A stretch of 64,000 nucleotides of DNA from Talinum fruticosum (Eukaryota > Streptophyta > Magnoliopsida > Caryophyllales > Talinaceae): assembly GCA_021018815.1 (NCBI GenBank), contig JAITYX010000055.1:3347422-3411421 (forward strand). The letters are read 5' to 3'. A model generated the notes under the pieces. That model did not search any database, had not been told where the DNA came from, and saw only the letters and a program-made list of their open reading frames with translations. Both the position numbers and the translations under genes were made by a program. Shown piece by piece: positions 52,001 to 62,444 of the stretch; the first letter of the stretch is position 1, and every line of letters starts with the position of its first letter.

Positions 52001-55000
52001 GAAAGCTCATAGAAGCTTCACAACACCTATTAATATCCCACAGGGACAAGGCTATATTATAATATTTTCTAAAACATAGAGAATACTCCTGAATATATTT
52101 TGCACATTCCTCATCCATTTGTCAATTCTAATTATCTTAATCATTGAGTTAAAAACTCTCTGTTTCAGAGCCCCTATTGCATCAGAAAAACATTGAAAAG
52201 CAAAAAATACAGCCTTAGAGAACATTTCTTCATAGGAATAAAATTAATACAATCACACCCAGCCATAAGGGAGATACTGCAAATAATCCCATGGTCTTGG
52301 CCCACACTGAGTCTAGAAGCACTTTGCCATCCCCCACACGCTTGACTGACCAAGAGTTCCTCAAAAGATGCAAGCATTTCTCTCCACCAAAATGGCAAGC
52401 TGAGCAAAGCAGCACAACTTTTTCCAGTTCCATCCCCTCAAGCCCACATGTTTGAGTCTGCAAGTCATAGGAGACCCTGGCCAGATATATCCAAAGAGCA
52501 TCCTTCACAATTCTTGCAGAAAAGGACAATGGAGGAAAGGTGCCCACAAGTTCATTATTTTTGGGCTCAGCCACAAGTACATCCAATGACATAATGTTCC
52601 TAGCTTCCCTCAGGAACATCATTGATATCAATCACTCAGAACCATAGTTGGATGGTTCAATCTCAAACCTCAACCTTTGACCTTGGAAAGGCACCTTAAA
52701 TTTTCAAGTAATAGAGGATGCAGAAGCTAATGATGTCAATAACATCACCCTGGACCTGGTGTTACCACTATCTCATGATTGTTTGTGGGTTGGTTTCTGT
52801 ACAGCGTCCATATCCTAATCATTTCATTCCTCAGTTACTAGCTAAGTTTCCACGGGTTAAGATTTTCTGTTACTGTCTCCATCTTTTCCCTGGATTGGTT
52901 TGAGTAAACAGACATTCCTCCTACCTATAGTAGTTGAGAGAGGCCCTTCATACGTCCAGAAATATAGCATTTCAATGTGGTAATCCCGTTATAACCAACT
53001 TAATTTTTCACATTGGATGCGGAGTGTGACATATACCAATATTTGGCCTTTTGGATATCTAATTACTTTGAGAAAGACTCGTACTCTTCTTGAATTCCCA
53101 TACATTGGTCATCAAAAGTTAGACAGCAAGGCAAGGAGCCAGACACATATAGGGCAGTTTAATAAGACAATAATCTATAAACCATCAGCTTACACAGCAG
53201 AGATCACAAAGCAAGTAATAACATCAGTTGAGAAGAATTTTGTGGAAAGATAAAATGCAGGTGTCAGAATTACTTTCAGAGTAGTCGAAGACATCCACAT
53301 TATGGAGGGGAAAAATCGATGATTATTAACAATAATTAAAATAAAAGGCATATATAAACTTACGAGTTGAATTGATGTTTTCCAACAATATTATAAAGCA
53401 GTTCCGCATACAGTTTACAGCCTGAGTACAAATGACGCGTCTTCTGGTCAATAAATGGGTAATGAAAAACAGAAAGGGTCTCAGTAAACAAGAGGAAACC
53501 CATGTTTTCTTCATCAACCCAGAAGCATCTATCAGTTTGAGGCCCCATTCCTCTTGAAGCTCTAGCGCCACTCTCTTTGTCACATGATATCGTCGCCAAA
53601 CCCTCTATGACACGAGGGGAAAATGTTAGATTATACCAAAAGGAACTTGGTAAAATTTTTGAATGCACATTATTCCCAATTTGCAATCCAACACATAACA
53701 TATTCCCATCAAGAAATACATACATCAAAAGCACAAAGTCTACATAGCAACCACATTAGCATATGTTTAGCCCAATTTACTTAAATCAAGAGTCCTGTTG
53801 GAAAAAATCTCCACTGCAGAGATCTGTCTGCAGTACAGGTACTAAAGCAGCAACGAATCAGTAAAATGACCTCTACAAATGAAATAAAGAATTCATTTCA
53901 AGTTAAGTTCTATAGAAACATACGATGCAACAGCTGGCAACCAGTACCCAGCAACAGGCATGTAACATGATTATCGTTTTATGATCAAAATTAACTTAAC
54001 TACACTACATTTTGAAAGAATTGCTGAAACAGTAGATATAGCCATCATGTCTTATTCAGTTTCTTTTTAAAACATCTCCATTTCCAATAGTCAACCAACA
54101 TCTAATTAAAAAATGTGTAATATGATCGTCATTTTATTATCTAAGTTATTTTTCCTCTAAAGCATTTAGGAAGAACAGTGGAGTTGACAGACACAGTCAT
54201 CATGTCCTATTCATCTTCTTTCTAAAATACACCCCCATTTTAGAATCATTATTTTTCTCAAACCACAACCATGAATAGTTGATCATGATACTCAATCTGC
54301 CGACTGTAACCCACTCGATAATTCCCATTATTAGATCATGAACCAGCTATTCTTCAAAGAATGTCTTTCAGAAAATAGCCATTAACACTATTAATTTTTT
54401 TTTATCGGGTATTCCCAACCTAGAGGACCTAAATTCATTTTCCATTCAAAGTTAGTTACAGCTACATTTCCCCTGCACCAGAGGTAGTGCAAAGATTTGG
54501 TAGCATTCAACCTTTGAAAACTGTCAGTAACTTATCTGTAAACTTTACAGCATAATTCTCTCCTCTATTAAACGCAAAAAATCACAGCTCACCATGACTC
54601 TCAAAGAACCAGTTGAGTCCATTGTAAGACGATTCAACAGATAATTTGACAGCCGAAATAAACCATGGGAAATTATAGAATGTCCTGCATGCCCAGCAAC
54701 AAAAGAAGGATAGAAAGCCTGAAACAATCCCTTACTAAAATGCTTGACCCAAACTAGTCCAGAAATAGAATCTGGGTTGTTAAAATGCATATTAAGCACA
54801 TCAATATTTATACACATAGGTGATTAACAATTACGTTTAATAATAGGATACACGCCATAGATGTACAATTAAGCAAATGCTCATAACAAACTATTCCCTC
54901 AGCAAATTGCATTCAGTGATTGATTGCTCAAAAACACTAATGAGCAACGATAATACAGTCTATAACATCACATTTGTAATGCACCACACTGCATAGTAAG

Positions 55001-55420
55001 AAACCTATTCAACAAAATCAAGAGTGATATGTCATACAGGACAGCATATGGGTTATCAGAACCAAATAGCTGCTATGACACAAAGAATTTACATAAATTA
55101 CGATGAATCAGAGAGAGACAGAGAGTGGACCTGGATGAAGACAGCAGCGGCGTTGGCTCGCCTGGCGAAATTACGGAGCTCTCTTTCACGGGAGACCCTT
55201 TCAAGAAGGGCATCCCTTGTGATTTCCCGGGCACTGGCTCCTCTGAGAGACACCTGAGAAGCAGAATACAAAAGTTACCGCATAATTCGAGATGAAAAGA
55301 ATGCGAATTTATGAAATTCCACACCGGAAGACTGAAAATAGCGGAATTTGAGGAGAGATATTCAGCAAAAAGAAGGCAGGAGGAGAGGGAGAGTACCTGA
55401 TTTTTCCTGGATTCATCCAT
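28948..55420 (-). CDS. UPL7: HECT E3 ubiquitin-protein ligase UPL7
   Basis: Fourteen coding exons on the minus strand: 55397-55420, 55131-55253, 53364-53604, 46663-47249, 44615-45598, 44201-44532, 43048-43326, 42718-42970, 38090-38260, 37910-38002, 37015-37122, 30586-30702, 29165-29254, 28948-29031. All borders are GT/AG and all phases agree, giving 1161 residues, close to plant UPL7 (about 1140). Domains: N-terminal [19 protein letters not shown], then an IQ motif at about 45-66 ([13 protein letters not shown]), a long helical middle, and the HECT domain from about 790 to the end. HECT signs are [15 protein letters not shown], the catalytic Cys1129 in LPSASTC 32 residues from the end, and the conserved Phe four from the C-terminus. 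It accepts ubiquitin from an E2 as a thioester and passes it to substrates; substrates are unknown. Three introns exceed 4 kb and are full of repeats. No frame break is seen. Confidence 0.95.
29240..29960. repeat. Diverged tandem duplication spanning an exon border
   Basis: About 29240-29590 and about 29605-29960 align along their length: both contain 'cctacaatt(g)gga/tgataaggtta', 'gataagtt', 'tgggtagtgattttcaaccc' or its variant, and 'attaaat(g/a)ggtt'. The first copy includes the 5' end of UPL7 exon 13 with its acceptor; the second carries the matching but diverged acceptor-like sequence inside intron 12. Confidence 0.75.
31261..31378. repeat. Compound CA / CGCACA / CGCCCA microsatellite
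   Basis: Runs of CA interrupted by GCACAC and GCCCAC units, ending in a pure CA run and ATAT. Open frames on both strands here are repeat translations. Confidence 0.95.
31600..31775. repeat. GTGGGTGA-rich minisatellite
   Basis: Units close to 'gtgtgggtgagtgtgggtga' recur, most regular at 31735-31765, grading into 'gaatgttgggaagtgtgg' variants to the left. G-rich on the plus strand. Confidence 0.75.
32373..32943. repeat. 286-base near-perfect tandem duplication
   Basis: Copy 1 is 32373-32657 and copy 2 is 32659-32943, offset 286. I found one difference, g at 32597 against a at 32883. Such identity means a recent duplication. It sits in UPL7 intron 11 and encodes no recognised domain. Confidence 0.95.
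33255..33322. repeat. CA/TA microsatellite
   Basis: CACACA and CCCACAG units, then a pure CA run followed by (TA)n. Confidence 0.85.
33851..34576. mobile_element. Non-autonomous PIF/Harbinger-like element
   Basis: Flanked on both sides by TAA (33848-33850 and 34577-34579). It starts GGCCCTGTTTGG, the usual plant Harbinger-MITE end, and closes ...ATGGCC; beyond GGCC the ends are poorly inverted. The interior has 'caagttt' / 'aacttga' motifs in both orientations and a TTA/TTG microsatellite at 34066-34112. No transposase. Confidence 0.5.
39908..40543 (+). repeat. Duplicated 250-265-base segment
   Basis: About 39908-40158 and 40279-40543 are close copies (shared 'gttaaggagagtgatgga', 'catcatctgagttgagca', 'agaagagctcacatttcc'), differing by substitutions and small gaps. 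The motif 'gtttgtaataatttagtttgaag' follows each copy. It is probably part of a retroelement leader or gag region. Confidence 0.8.
40975..41260 (+). other. LTR-like block with TATA box
   Basis: 'gcgcgggaaatggctacc' leads into TATAAAAGG at 41100-41108, then AT-rich and T-rich sequence, as in the U3/R region of a plant LTR. No paired LTR or primer-binding site was proven. If active it would drive transcription antisense to UPL7. Confidence 0.35.
41618..41707 (+). pseudogene. LINE reverse transcriptase fragment
   Basis: A plus-strand frame reads [20 protein letters not shown] and then CIETHLR, matching the plant LINE reverse-transcriptase segment usually seen as QxAFxxGRQILDAxLIANE. The frame then fails before the catalytic region. 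A dead fragment in UPL7 intron 8. Confidence 0.75.
45880..46180 (+). pseudogene. LINE C-terminal zf-RVT fragment
   Basis: The plus strand reads, with frame changes and stops, EDSVDHFMV, then [20 protein letters not shown], then RKIDKFF-like and [12 protein letters not shown]. This is the order found in the zinc-binding C-terminal region (zf-RVT) of plant LINE proteins. It lies in UPL7 intron 4, antisense to the host gene. Confidence 0.7.
48514..48657 (-). mobile_element. tRNA-derived SINE with poly(A) tail
   Basis: Read on the minus strand, a body beginning near 'aaggcatgatgtcttggcct' contains an A-box-like TGGCCTAGTGGTCAAG and ends 'ccttcgaacc' followed by 23 A (T-run 48514-48536 on the plus strand). 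A clear B box and target duplication were not established. Confidence 0.5.
50344..50456. mobile_element. Small GGCC-ended MITE
   Basis: Left end GGCCATGTTTCATTGAGC and the complement of the right end GGCCCTGTTCCTTTTAGC are imperfect inverted repeats; flanks are TTA and TAA. The interior repeats 'acaactcctta'. A related left end occurs at 63932. Confidence 0.6.
52230..52631 (-). other. Unassigned 133-codon open frame in UPL7 intron 3
   Basis: An uninterrupted minus-strand frame starting [18 protein letters not shown], with a hydrophobic C-terminal end ([14 protein letters not shown]). It is less AT-rich than its surroundings. No domain is recognised and no UPL7 homologue has this segment in its protein. 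It could be a captured gene fragment, a transposon piece, or chance. Confidence 0.25.
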
Positions 55421-55775
55421 GAAATCAAGCGATCATCTCCGACTCAGAGTCGTCGTGGACTGTTAACCCCGTCTGATGGCTAGCTGCACATTGCTCTTCT
55501 GTCGCACTCTCCCTCCCTCCTTTCCCCACTCCCCCTCGCTCTCTGCCCTCCTCCGGCCTTTCCGTCTCCGCTTCCCGATGATCTTCGGGATGTGATTTTC
55601 CAAAGATATGTTGACACGAAAAAAAAATCATAATACGTGTCTTATATAATGTCTTTTACTTTAAAATTATTACATAATGTAATAAATTAAAAAATAATGG
55701 TATCATTGAATAGTATAACTATATTATAAATTATAAATTATATAAAATTATTAAAATTATTTATTATTTTTTATA

Positions 55776-55945
55776 TTTATAAAATTATGTATATCATACA
55801 TTGTAAGGTTGATCTAATTAGGGTGTTATTAATATTGGTTGACGTAGCTAGACGATTATTAAAATTTTATTTTTATAATTAATAAAATTATTAAAAAAGT
55901 AGTGGTTTCAAATCATAAAATATATTAATATAGATTAATACAAAA
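55776..55945. repeat. Dispersed repeat, copy B
   Basis: Matches 17940-18060 ('aaggttgatctaattagggt' and downstream AT-rich sequence). It lies upstream of UPL7. Confidence 0.5.
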
Positions 55946-56726
55946 CATTTTAAGAGTAACTTTATGTAAGACGCATATAATCACAAAAAAATAGGATTTT
56001 GTAGTTTGTGGATATTTTTTTACTGAACGAAACTATTTAGATTTTTGTGAATCAAAAAAATAATTATTTAGATTTTTAGTAGTTAAAGTTTTCGTTAAGC
56101 TTTTATATGATAATAGTTATATATACACATTATAATAAATCGTCTAAACAATAAATACCAATGTAATACTTGAAAAAAACTTGAAACTTCCAATTTTAAT
56201 AGTCTTTAAGCTTGAACATTGCTGATAGGAGACGTACATCATGAGATGTCATTAAGGTTAAAATTAAGTAAATATTTTATATTGAACTTAATTTTGATAG
56301 TAATTATATCATCTTGATTTTATTTAACAATATGATAAATATAGTAGTTCAAATCATCTAATTTCACAGATAAAAAATTAATTAAAAAATTAGTTATTTA
56401 GTGTAGCTTAATATAAGACTTATAATGAATAAGCAATTAATAACATTATTTATAACATATAATTTGAAAGATAAAAGTTAATTGATTATAAAAAAAAATT
56501 GGATTTTAACATCTTGAATTTTAAGTCATGTTGCTCGTATTATCTTGAACTATCAATTTACCACATGTGATCTCACCTTTAACAATAATATTTTTAATAT
56601 TCCATACTTTGAAAAACTAACCTTCGTTGTTCAAATTCGAGGAAATTGATCATTACTATTTTAAAGTATAGGATATTAAAAAATATTATTGTTAAATTTG
56701 AAATGCTACCGAGAACCGATGTCATG

Positions 56727-56978
56727 ATATCTCAGAGTATTACAAGGTATTAAAGTGCGAATAATTTTTTTTATCATTTATTTTAAATACTTGACGCAGT
56801 TTTTTATCATCATTTGTCGATATTACAAGGTATTAAAGTGCAAATAATTTTTATTTTTTTGAACTACATAGGACAGATTTGATATCTCAGAATATTACTT
56901 TATTATTTAAAATATTTGAGATAATTTTTTATCATCATTTGTCAAGGTATTAAAGTGCAAATAAATTTTTTTTTCTTG
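56727..56978. repeat. Three-copy imperfect tandem repeat
   Basis: The units share '(caa)ggtattaaagtgc(g/a)aataa' followed by T-runs, and 'gataatttttatcatcatttgtc'-like sequence, starting near 56735, 56825 and 56944. Spacing is uneven (about 90 and 120 bases). Confidence 0.75.
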
Positions 56979-57270
56979 AATTGGATAGGGGCACACTTGT
57001 CACAAATAACAACTCTAGTAATCTTCATGTGACTTTTAAGACTCCATGAATTAGTCATATCTCCTGTGATGAAAGAATGCAGTGCTATTTCTGGAATATT
57101 ATGATTCCAAATAATTCTGTATGTCCCGCAGTAGTGTCAATGACTTAAGAAACATGTTGCAAAAATACTTGAAATTTCTAATTTACATATTTGCGAAAAT
57201 GAAGTTCTAAGTTCTGTATAATTGCAGGTTCATCTTCACCCTCTTGTATCTCTTTGGCGAATAAATGTCT

Positions 57271-60200
57271 TCATAGCTTGTAGTCTAAACCCGCCCCATA
57301 CTTCCATGCATCAAGATAGCGGTTCCATTGAAACTTCATATTGGAAGGAAATGTATTAATCAATGGCCTGATGAAAATAGTATTATCACAATTAATAAAG
57401 GATGAAATGAGAAAATGAATGAACTTGCGGAAATTTCTCATCAGAAAAAAGGCCTTAGCATCAAAACCATAAAAATAATTGGAAAAACTACCTAATGAGA
57501 GGATCTATGTAGCTCGAGAGGAATGTGTAGTAACCAAGCATGAAAAAATGGCCTGACCAGTCAATCAGCACAGGAAATCCGACCTGCAATCAACAAACAA
57601 GCCAAGTGCAGAGCCCTGTTATCTCGAGTACTTTAAGAAAAAGAAAAAAAAAACACAAACACAAACCACCCTCAGGCTGGAAAAATTCACCAGCACCCAA
57701 AATAAGACAACTCTATGCTAACTTGAACCTGAATTAGCCAAACCAAAACCAAATTAACTCAAATTTACTCAACCAGTATTCTTCGCAAGCCATTCTCTCA
57801 ATGAACTTATGAACAAACTCACAGTACACAAGTGTATAATGTATCCCAACCATTAATGTCGTTGCAATATAAAAATAAACCCAAACCAAATGACCAGTTT
57901 GACAAGTCAAAGCACACACAGACATAAGAGACGTAACCTGAAAATATACACTCAACCAAGTTTGAACTTCAAAACTAACGCAATTCAAATGGTATGATTG
58001 TCAGGTCAAAATTAATGCATGCATATGACTTCTTAATGAAAAAACAACTTGGGGTACCTGAACTAGAGTGCATTAACATTTTGGACCTTCCTTTTTCATT
58101 GAAAAATTTGGTACTATGAACTAACATCTAACAATATTTCGATTCTGTCTGCTGACAATAACATTGGGTCAGATTCACCTCAAATTCGGATTTGACTACG
58201 GCCCTGTTCGGCAACAGATGTTCAAAGTAACTTTTAGTATTTTGACCAAATCAAAACACTAATCAACCAAATATTAGCGTTCGGTAAGGTAATGTTTTAA
58301 CTAGCGTTTGCAGTAGCTTTTAGCGTTTCGAAAAGCTAAGAATATTAGCTTTTCACATTTGAAAGTAGCGTTTCATTTTTTTGACAAAAAAACCCTTCAT
58401 TCATTTATATTTGACAAATATTTATATCCTTTTACGTCAATTTATAATAATCAGCTAACTCAACTGCTAAATTTACCGAACACATTTATTCAACCGTTCA
58501 ATTGAACAGCTATCCGCTAACAGATAAAATTTAACAGCTATCAGCTACCTAAACAGCTATGAGCTACACAAACAGTTATCCGCTACTCAAACAGCTCATT
58601 TTGCCGAACAAGGCCTACCATCCCTTGTTCCAACCATATTAAGTTTAACTTAGGTCCAAGCTAGATAAGGATACATGTCCATATATTGGATTTCACTATC
58701 CTCAAGGGATTCTGGTGTCCTTAACCAAATCTGATGTGTCCAAGTGTCCTGTGTTCGTACAATCAATAATATGACGAGTCCAAGTGATAAACCGAACAAT
58801 ATCGTGGATTTCAGCAAAGCATTTGTTGGGTTGGTCAGGAAGGGGGGATTAGAGATGTACACAAGATTACCTCCAGCTTGCAGAGAGATTGTCACTAGTG
58901 GTCCTAGTTGTACCAGGCCAATTAGCATATTCACTGTACTGATGCAATACAACCTACATGCTTTTCTACCAATAAGTATCACTTGAAACATATTTCCACA
59001 TCCAAGTGCAAAGAAATATTTGAAGATCAAGATGAAATGTCATCCAGAAGTGCACCAGAGTACATGGAAAAAAGTTTTACACATAATTACCTGCTTGAAT
59101 ATGAAAGGAAGGAGCTGAGGTTTAGTAAGCATGACAAGGCCTAATGTTTTCACAAGAGGTCCAAATTGAATGACATCCTGTGGCAGAAAAGCTTCATAGT
59201 GAGAATGACTTTTAAACAAGGACCTATACGAATTAAAGAGATCATGAGACCAGCAGAGTGCTAAAACAGAGGAAAATACCTGAAGAAATGGCCTCAGGAC
59301 AGGATCACCCAGTTTCTGCGACAACGAGATAACATAGCAAACCAAATCAATACCCAAAATCCAACATAGAACCTTTCTCCTTTTTTTTTTGGGGGGAGGC
59401 GGGCATGGTGGATAAATTGTCGACTTTGGACCTTCTATTTAAAAAGCATTGATTGCCTAATGCCGTAAAGCAGAAGTGGAGGATATGAACAGAGAAAAAT
59501 TATTTTCTCGCATTATTTTCTCCTTTTCTTTTCTTTTTTAAAATGTTTTTTTGGGGGGGAGAGCAGGAGGAAGATGGTTTGACATTACAAGACAACGGGA
59601 ATTTTACCTCCATACTCCGGAAATTGGTGTACAACAATTCATTGATGAAAGAAGGTGGAACATCGGGCAGTTGCTTTGCTGACATTGCCCTCTGGAATAG
59701 CCAAGATGCACTTAGGTTGGGCTGCAAGTGCATACTCGAATTAAATAGATAGTGTATAAAACTCAGTATCTTTTACAATAACAAAGTAGCACCCACCAAG
59801 TATGGATTCAGCAAAGATAAACTGGGTGCATCAAGAAAATTGCCCTCGCATGCTTCAAAAATTCCTGATTTCACAGGCCAAAGGTATATGAGATAACGAG
59901 CTTTTCTTCCAGGCTTAATGAAAACAAAATTCAAAATGTTTTTTATTTCATTAATCGTCAATTTTAAGGTGCTTGTATGAAAGAAATGTTTTTTATATGC
60001 TATTTGAACTTTAATGACAAAATTTCTGAAAATGAAAGTTGAATATCCTTGCAAAAGCACTCTGATTTAAGCACTCTGATTTAAGCACAGCACTAGTTCA
60101 TGATTGAGATAGTCTCACAAGTCATTTTTGTAAAGACTAACTAGTCCTTTTTTGACAATCTTACAAGGGAAGAGCACCTATCCTTGTATTCTATGGATTT

Positions 60201-62444
60201 CCCAGGTGAGACTGTCCCAAAGGGAGAGGAGAGGAGCTGAGCCAGCTTAACCTTAGGTTTACACCTCGATGGACCTAATAGCTTCATGCTTTTTAAAATT
60301 TGGAGACTTTATGCCTGTCATCATAATCAATTTTCTTATCTTAATTATATAATAATGTATAGAATAGACAATGAGATATTCACTTTTACCTCCCTCGACC
60401 CTTTTGAAAACAACTTATTAACCCTCCACCTATTGATAATAATATTTACCTACATTAATGTTAGATACAAATAATTTAAAAGCAACAAAAATGGGCTAAG
60501 TTGTTGCCAAAGTTGTAAAATGACATATTTTACCCGCAGTTTTTAAAATGGAATAACCACACTGGCTGTAAATGCAAAGGGAGAAAAATTTGCTGGTTCT
60601 TGGTGCCTTAAGTACATAGTAAAAATATTCCCCTTCTCACATATTCATCATTTGCATTCAAATTAAAGAAGCCCTCAATGGCTAGAGTTTATGAAAATAG
60701 TGAAAAAAAGTTGAAGAAGAACCGGTTTTTGAGAAAGATCGTGCTTTTGAGTTGAAATTGTGTATGATTTGACCCCAATCAATTATATTTTGACTTCATT
60801 CTACAAATAAGAAGGGTAATTTTGAAATATAATCTCTCTTTTTGCAGCCACTTCATCATTCCAATTGGCTTTGGACTGCTTTTGTTATTGGTAACAAAAG
60901 TCAATGCTTCAATAAATTATTAACTATTCTGGTCGAGATTGGTAAATATCATTACCAATAGGTGGGAGATTAATAAATTACTGTTTTATTCTAGTATACT
61001 AGTTTACCTAGGACCACGAAACTCGTACATAGCATTAATGATACCCAAAGTTATAATCTCCATGTTAGATGGCTCATGAATTGACTTGAACTTCCTCGTG
61101 GCTAAGTTATCAGGTTTAGCTCTGAGGTAGCTCAGGAAACCTTGCTGGACAACTCAGCCCATTTCCACGGTGTTCTCTTACCTAAAGGAAGCTCCCTACA
61201 TAACACACAATAAGGAGAGGCTTTTGTTTGCTTAAATTACAACAGCCATATGATGTTAAAACTGGTAAATCGAATAACCAAAAGCATTTGAATAAAACAC
61301 TACTTTTGAGTGAGTATACCAGTAGACATGCGCTCAAGATGTCTTGTCAAGCTTCCAAAACCGCCAAATGAAACTGGGGATTGAATACCACTAGCATCAC
61401 CAAACTGCAGAGTATAATTTAGGAACACTTGCCACTATAATCCACGAAAGTTTTAGAGTTGCAATGTGAAAAACCTGTAGAATGCGGTCAAAAGCTGCTG
61501 GCAGAGGACTGTTGTATTGCATTGTCATTGCCAAGGGAAGAATGAGAAGCGTTAGGCTTGATGAACATTCACAATTATGTATCCAAAAATTCACTTAGAT
61601 TGTGCAGCCAGAAAAGAAGAAAAGAAAAAGAGTCTCAAGGGGTTTGAACATTATAGCACAGTATGCAACACGAGGGAAGGGGAGGGAGCAGAGAGTCTAA
61701 ATGGTTTAGGGCTGAAGATTTCTAATATTATACCAGTTATTGTGCTGATTTCTCATTGAAATGAAAGAACCGCTTTTGTTGGCGGATTACTAGAATTTCA
61801 CTGTTTGTAAGTTGTAACTAGTATATACTGGTGTTCATCAGCATAACAGCACACAACACTTCGCAGTCTTTGTAAGCAAATTGGTATGCACCATCTACAG
61901 ATAGCTAACCAACTTCGTCACAAAACTAGACTTTGGAATGGTGCTTCAGTTGGTCACATCCATGTTATTAATTAAAAAGCTTCCGGCCATGTCCAGCATG
62001 AATTAGCAATCATACAATCAACTACACAGCACTTGCAAAAATAGTTTTGCTACATCACGGTATGCGGTTACAAACTTTCAGATTACGAACATAAAAGGCT
62101 ATAGTTGACAATTGATACCTGACAACCAAAGCTCTATGGATCAACATAAAGCTCAAGTATTATTATCAGTGCATGACCTTGCATAAGTACTCTATAGGGG
62201 TAACTGTTTTTTCTCTATAATTCATTTTAATTTCTTTGAGAACAAAAACTAAATCCAAAGAAACTTCTAAGTCTCATGAAGTATGATATCAAACATAAAC
62301 AGTAGCGAGTAACTACTCAAACATGTCAGATACTCAAAAAGATGAAGCACTAAAAAAGTCCGCACTTTTAGGTACCTGTCACGGTATGTGGGAAATATGC
62401 CAAATATAACCCTCATAATCTTGAGATCATCAAGGGAAACCTCC
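57271..62444 (-). CDS. Lycopene-cyclase-like FAD oxidoreductase, 3' part
   Basis: Nine exons seen on the minus strand: 62376-62444, 61475-61508, 61320-61404, 59797-59864, 59608-59721, 59280-59315, 59091-59177, 57492-57583, 57271-57367. Every border is GT/AG and phases join. Successive exons read VSLDDLKIMRVIFGIFPTYRD, SPLPAAFDRILQ, FGDASGIQSPVSFGGFGSL, NLSASWLFQRAMSAKQ, KLGDPVLRPFLQ, DVIQFGPLVKTLGL, LIDWSGHFFMLGYYTFL and the end WKYGAGLDYKL. This is the C-terminal half of a conserved plant protein annotated as lycopene beta/epsilon cyclase family (like Arabidopsis At2g32640), probably plastid-located. Its reaction is not established, and it is not a classical lycopene cyclase. The FAD-binding N-terminus was not found before 64000, so the gene is partial here. 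The first exon's 5' border could be 62441 or 62444. Confidence 0.7.
58200..58615. mobile_element. Non-autonomous Harbinger element related to the 9658-15297 copy
   Basis: A 416-base element flanked by TAC on both sides (58197-58199, 58616-58618). Its ends GGCCCTGTTCGG and GGCCTTGTTCGG (complement) match those of the full-length element. Shared subterminal words include 'ttagcgtttcg' and 'tatccgctactcaaacagct', then 'cattttgccgaaca'. It has no coding capacity and sits in the intron between the last exons of the cyclase-like gene (57584-59090). Confidence 0.85.

Larger units (their letters stand above)
47250..53363 (-). other. UPL7 intron 3 (6.1 kb)
   Basis: Follows the IQ-motif exon. It holds GCGCC-type repeat sequence near 47530-47650, a SINE, possible LTR sequence near 49900-50800, a small GGCC MITE and an unexplained open frame at 52230-52631. 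The protein joins in phase (NST to [10 protein letters not shown]), so no UPL7 exon is missing. Confidence 0.75.
55421..57270. other. UPL7 5' flank and spacer to the next gene
   Basis: 55430-55600 is the pyrimidine-rich (GA-rich on the coding strand) probable 5' UTR of UPL7. The rest is very AT-rich intergenic DNA with a dispersed repeat and a three-copy repeat. About 57020-57270 is likely 3' UTR of the cyclase-like gene. The two genes are head-to-tail on the minus strand. Confidence 0.55.
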
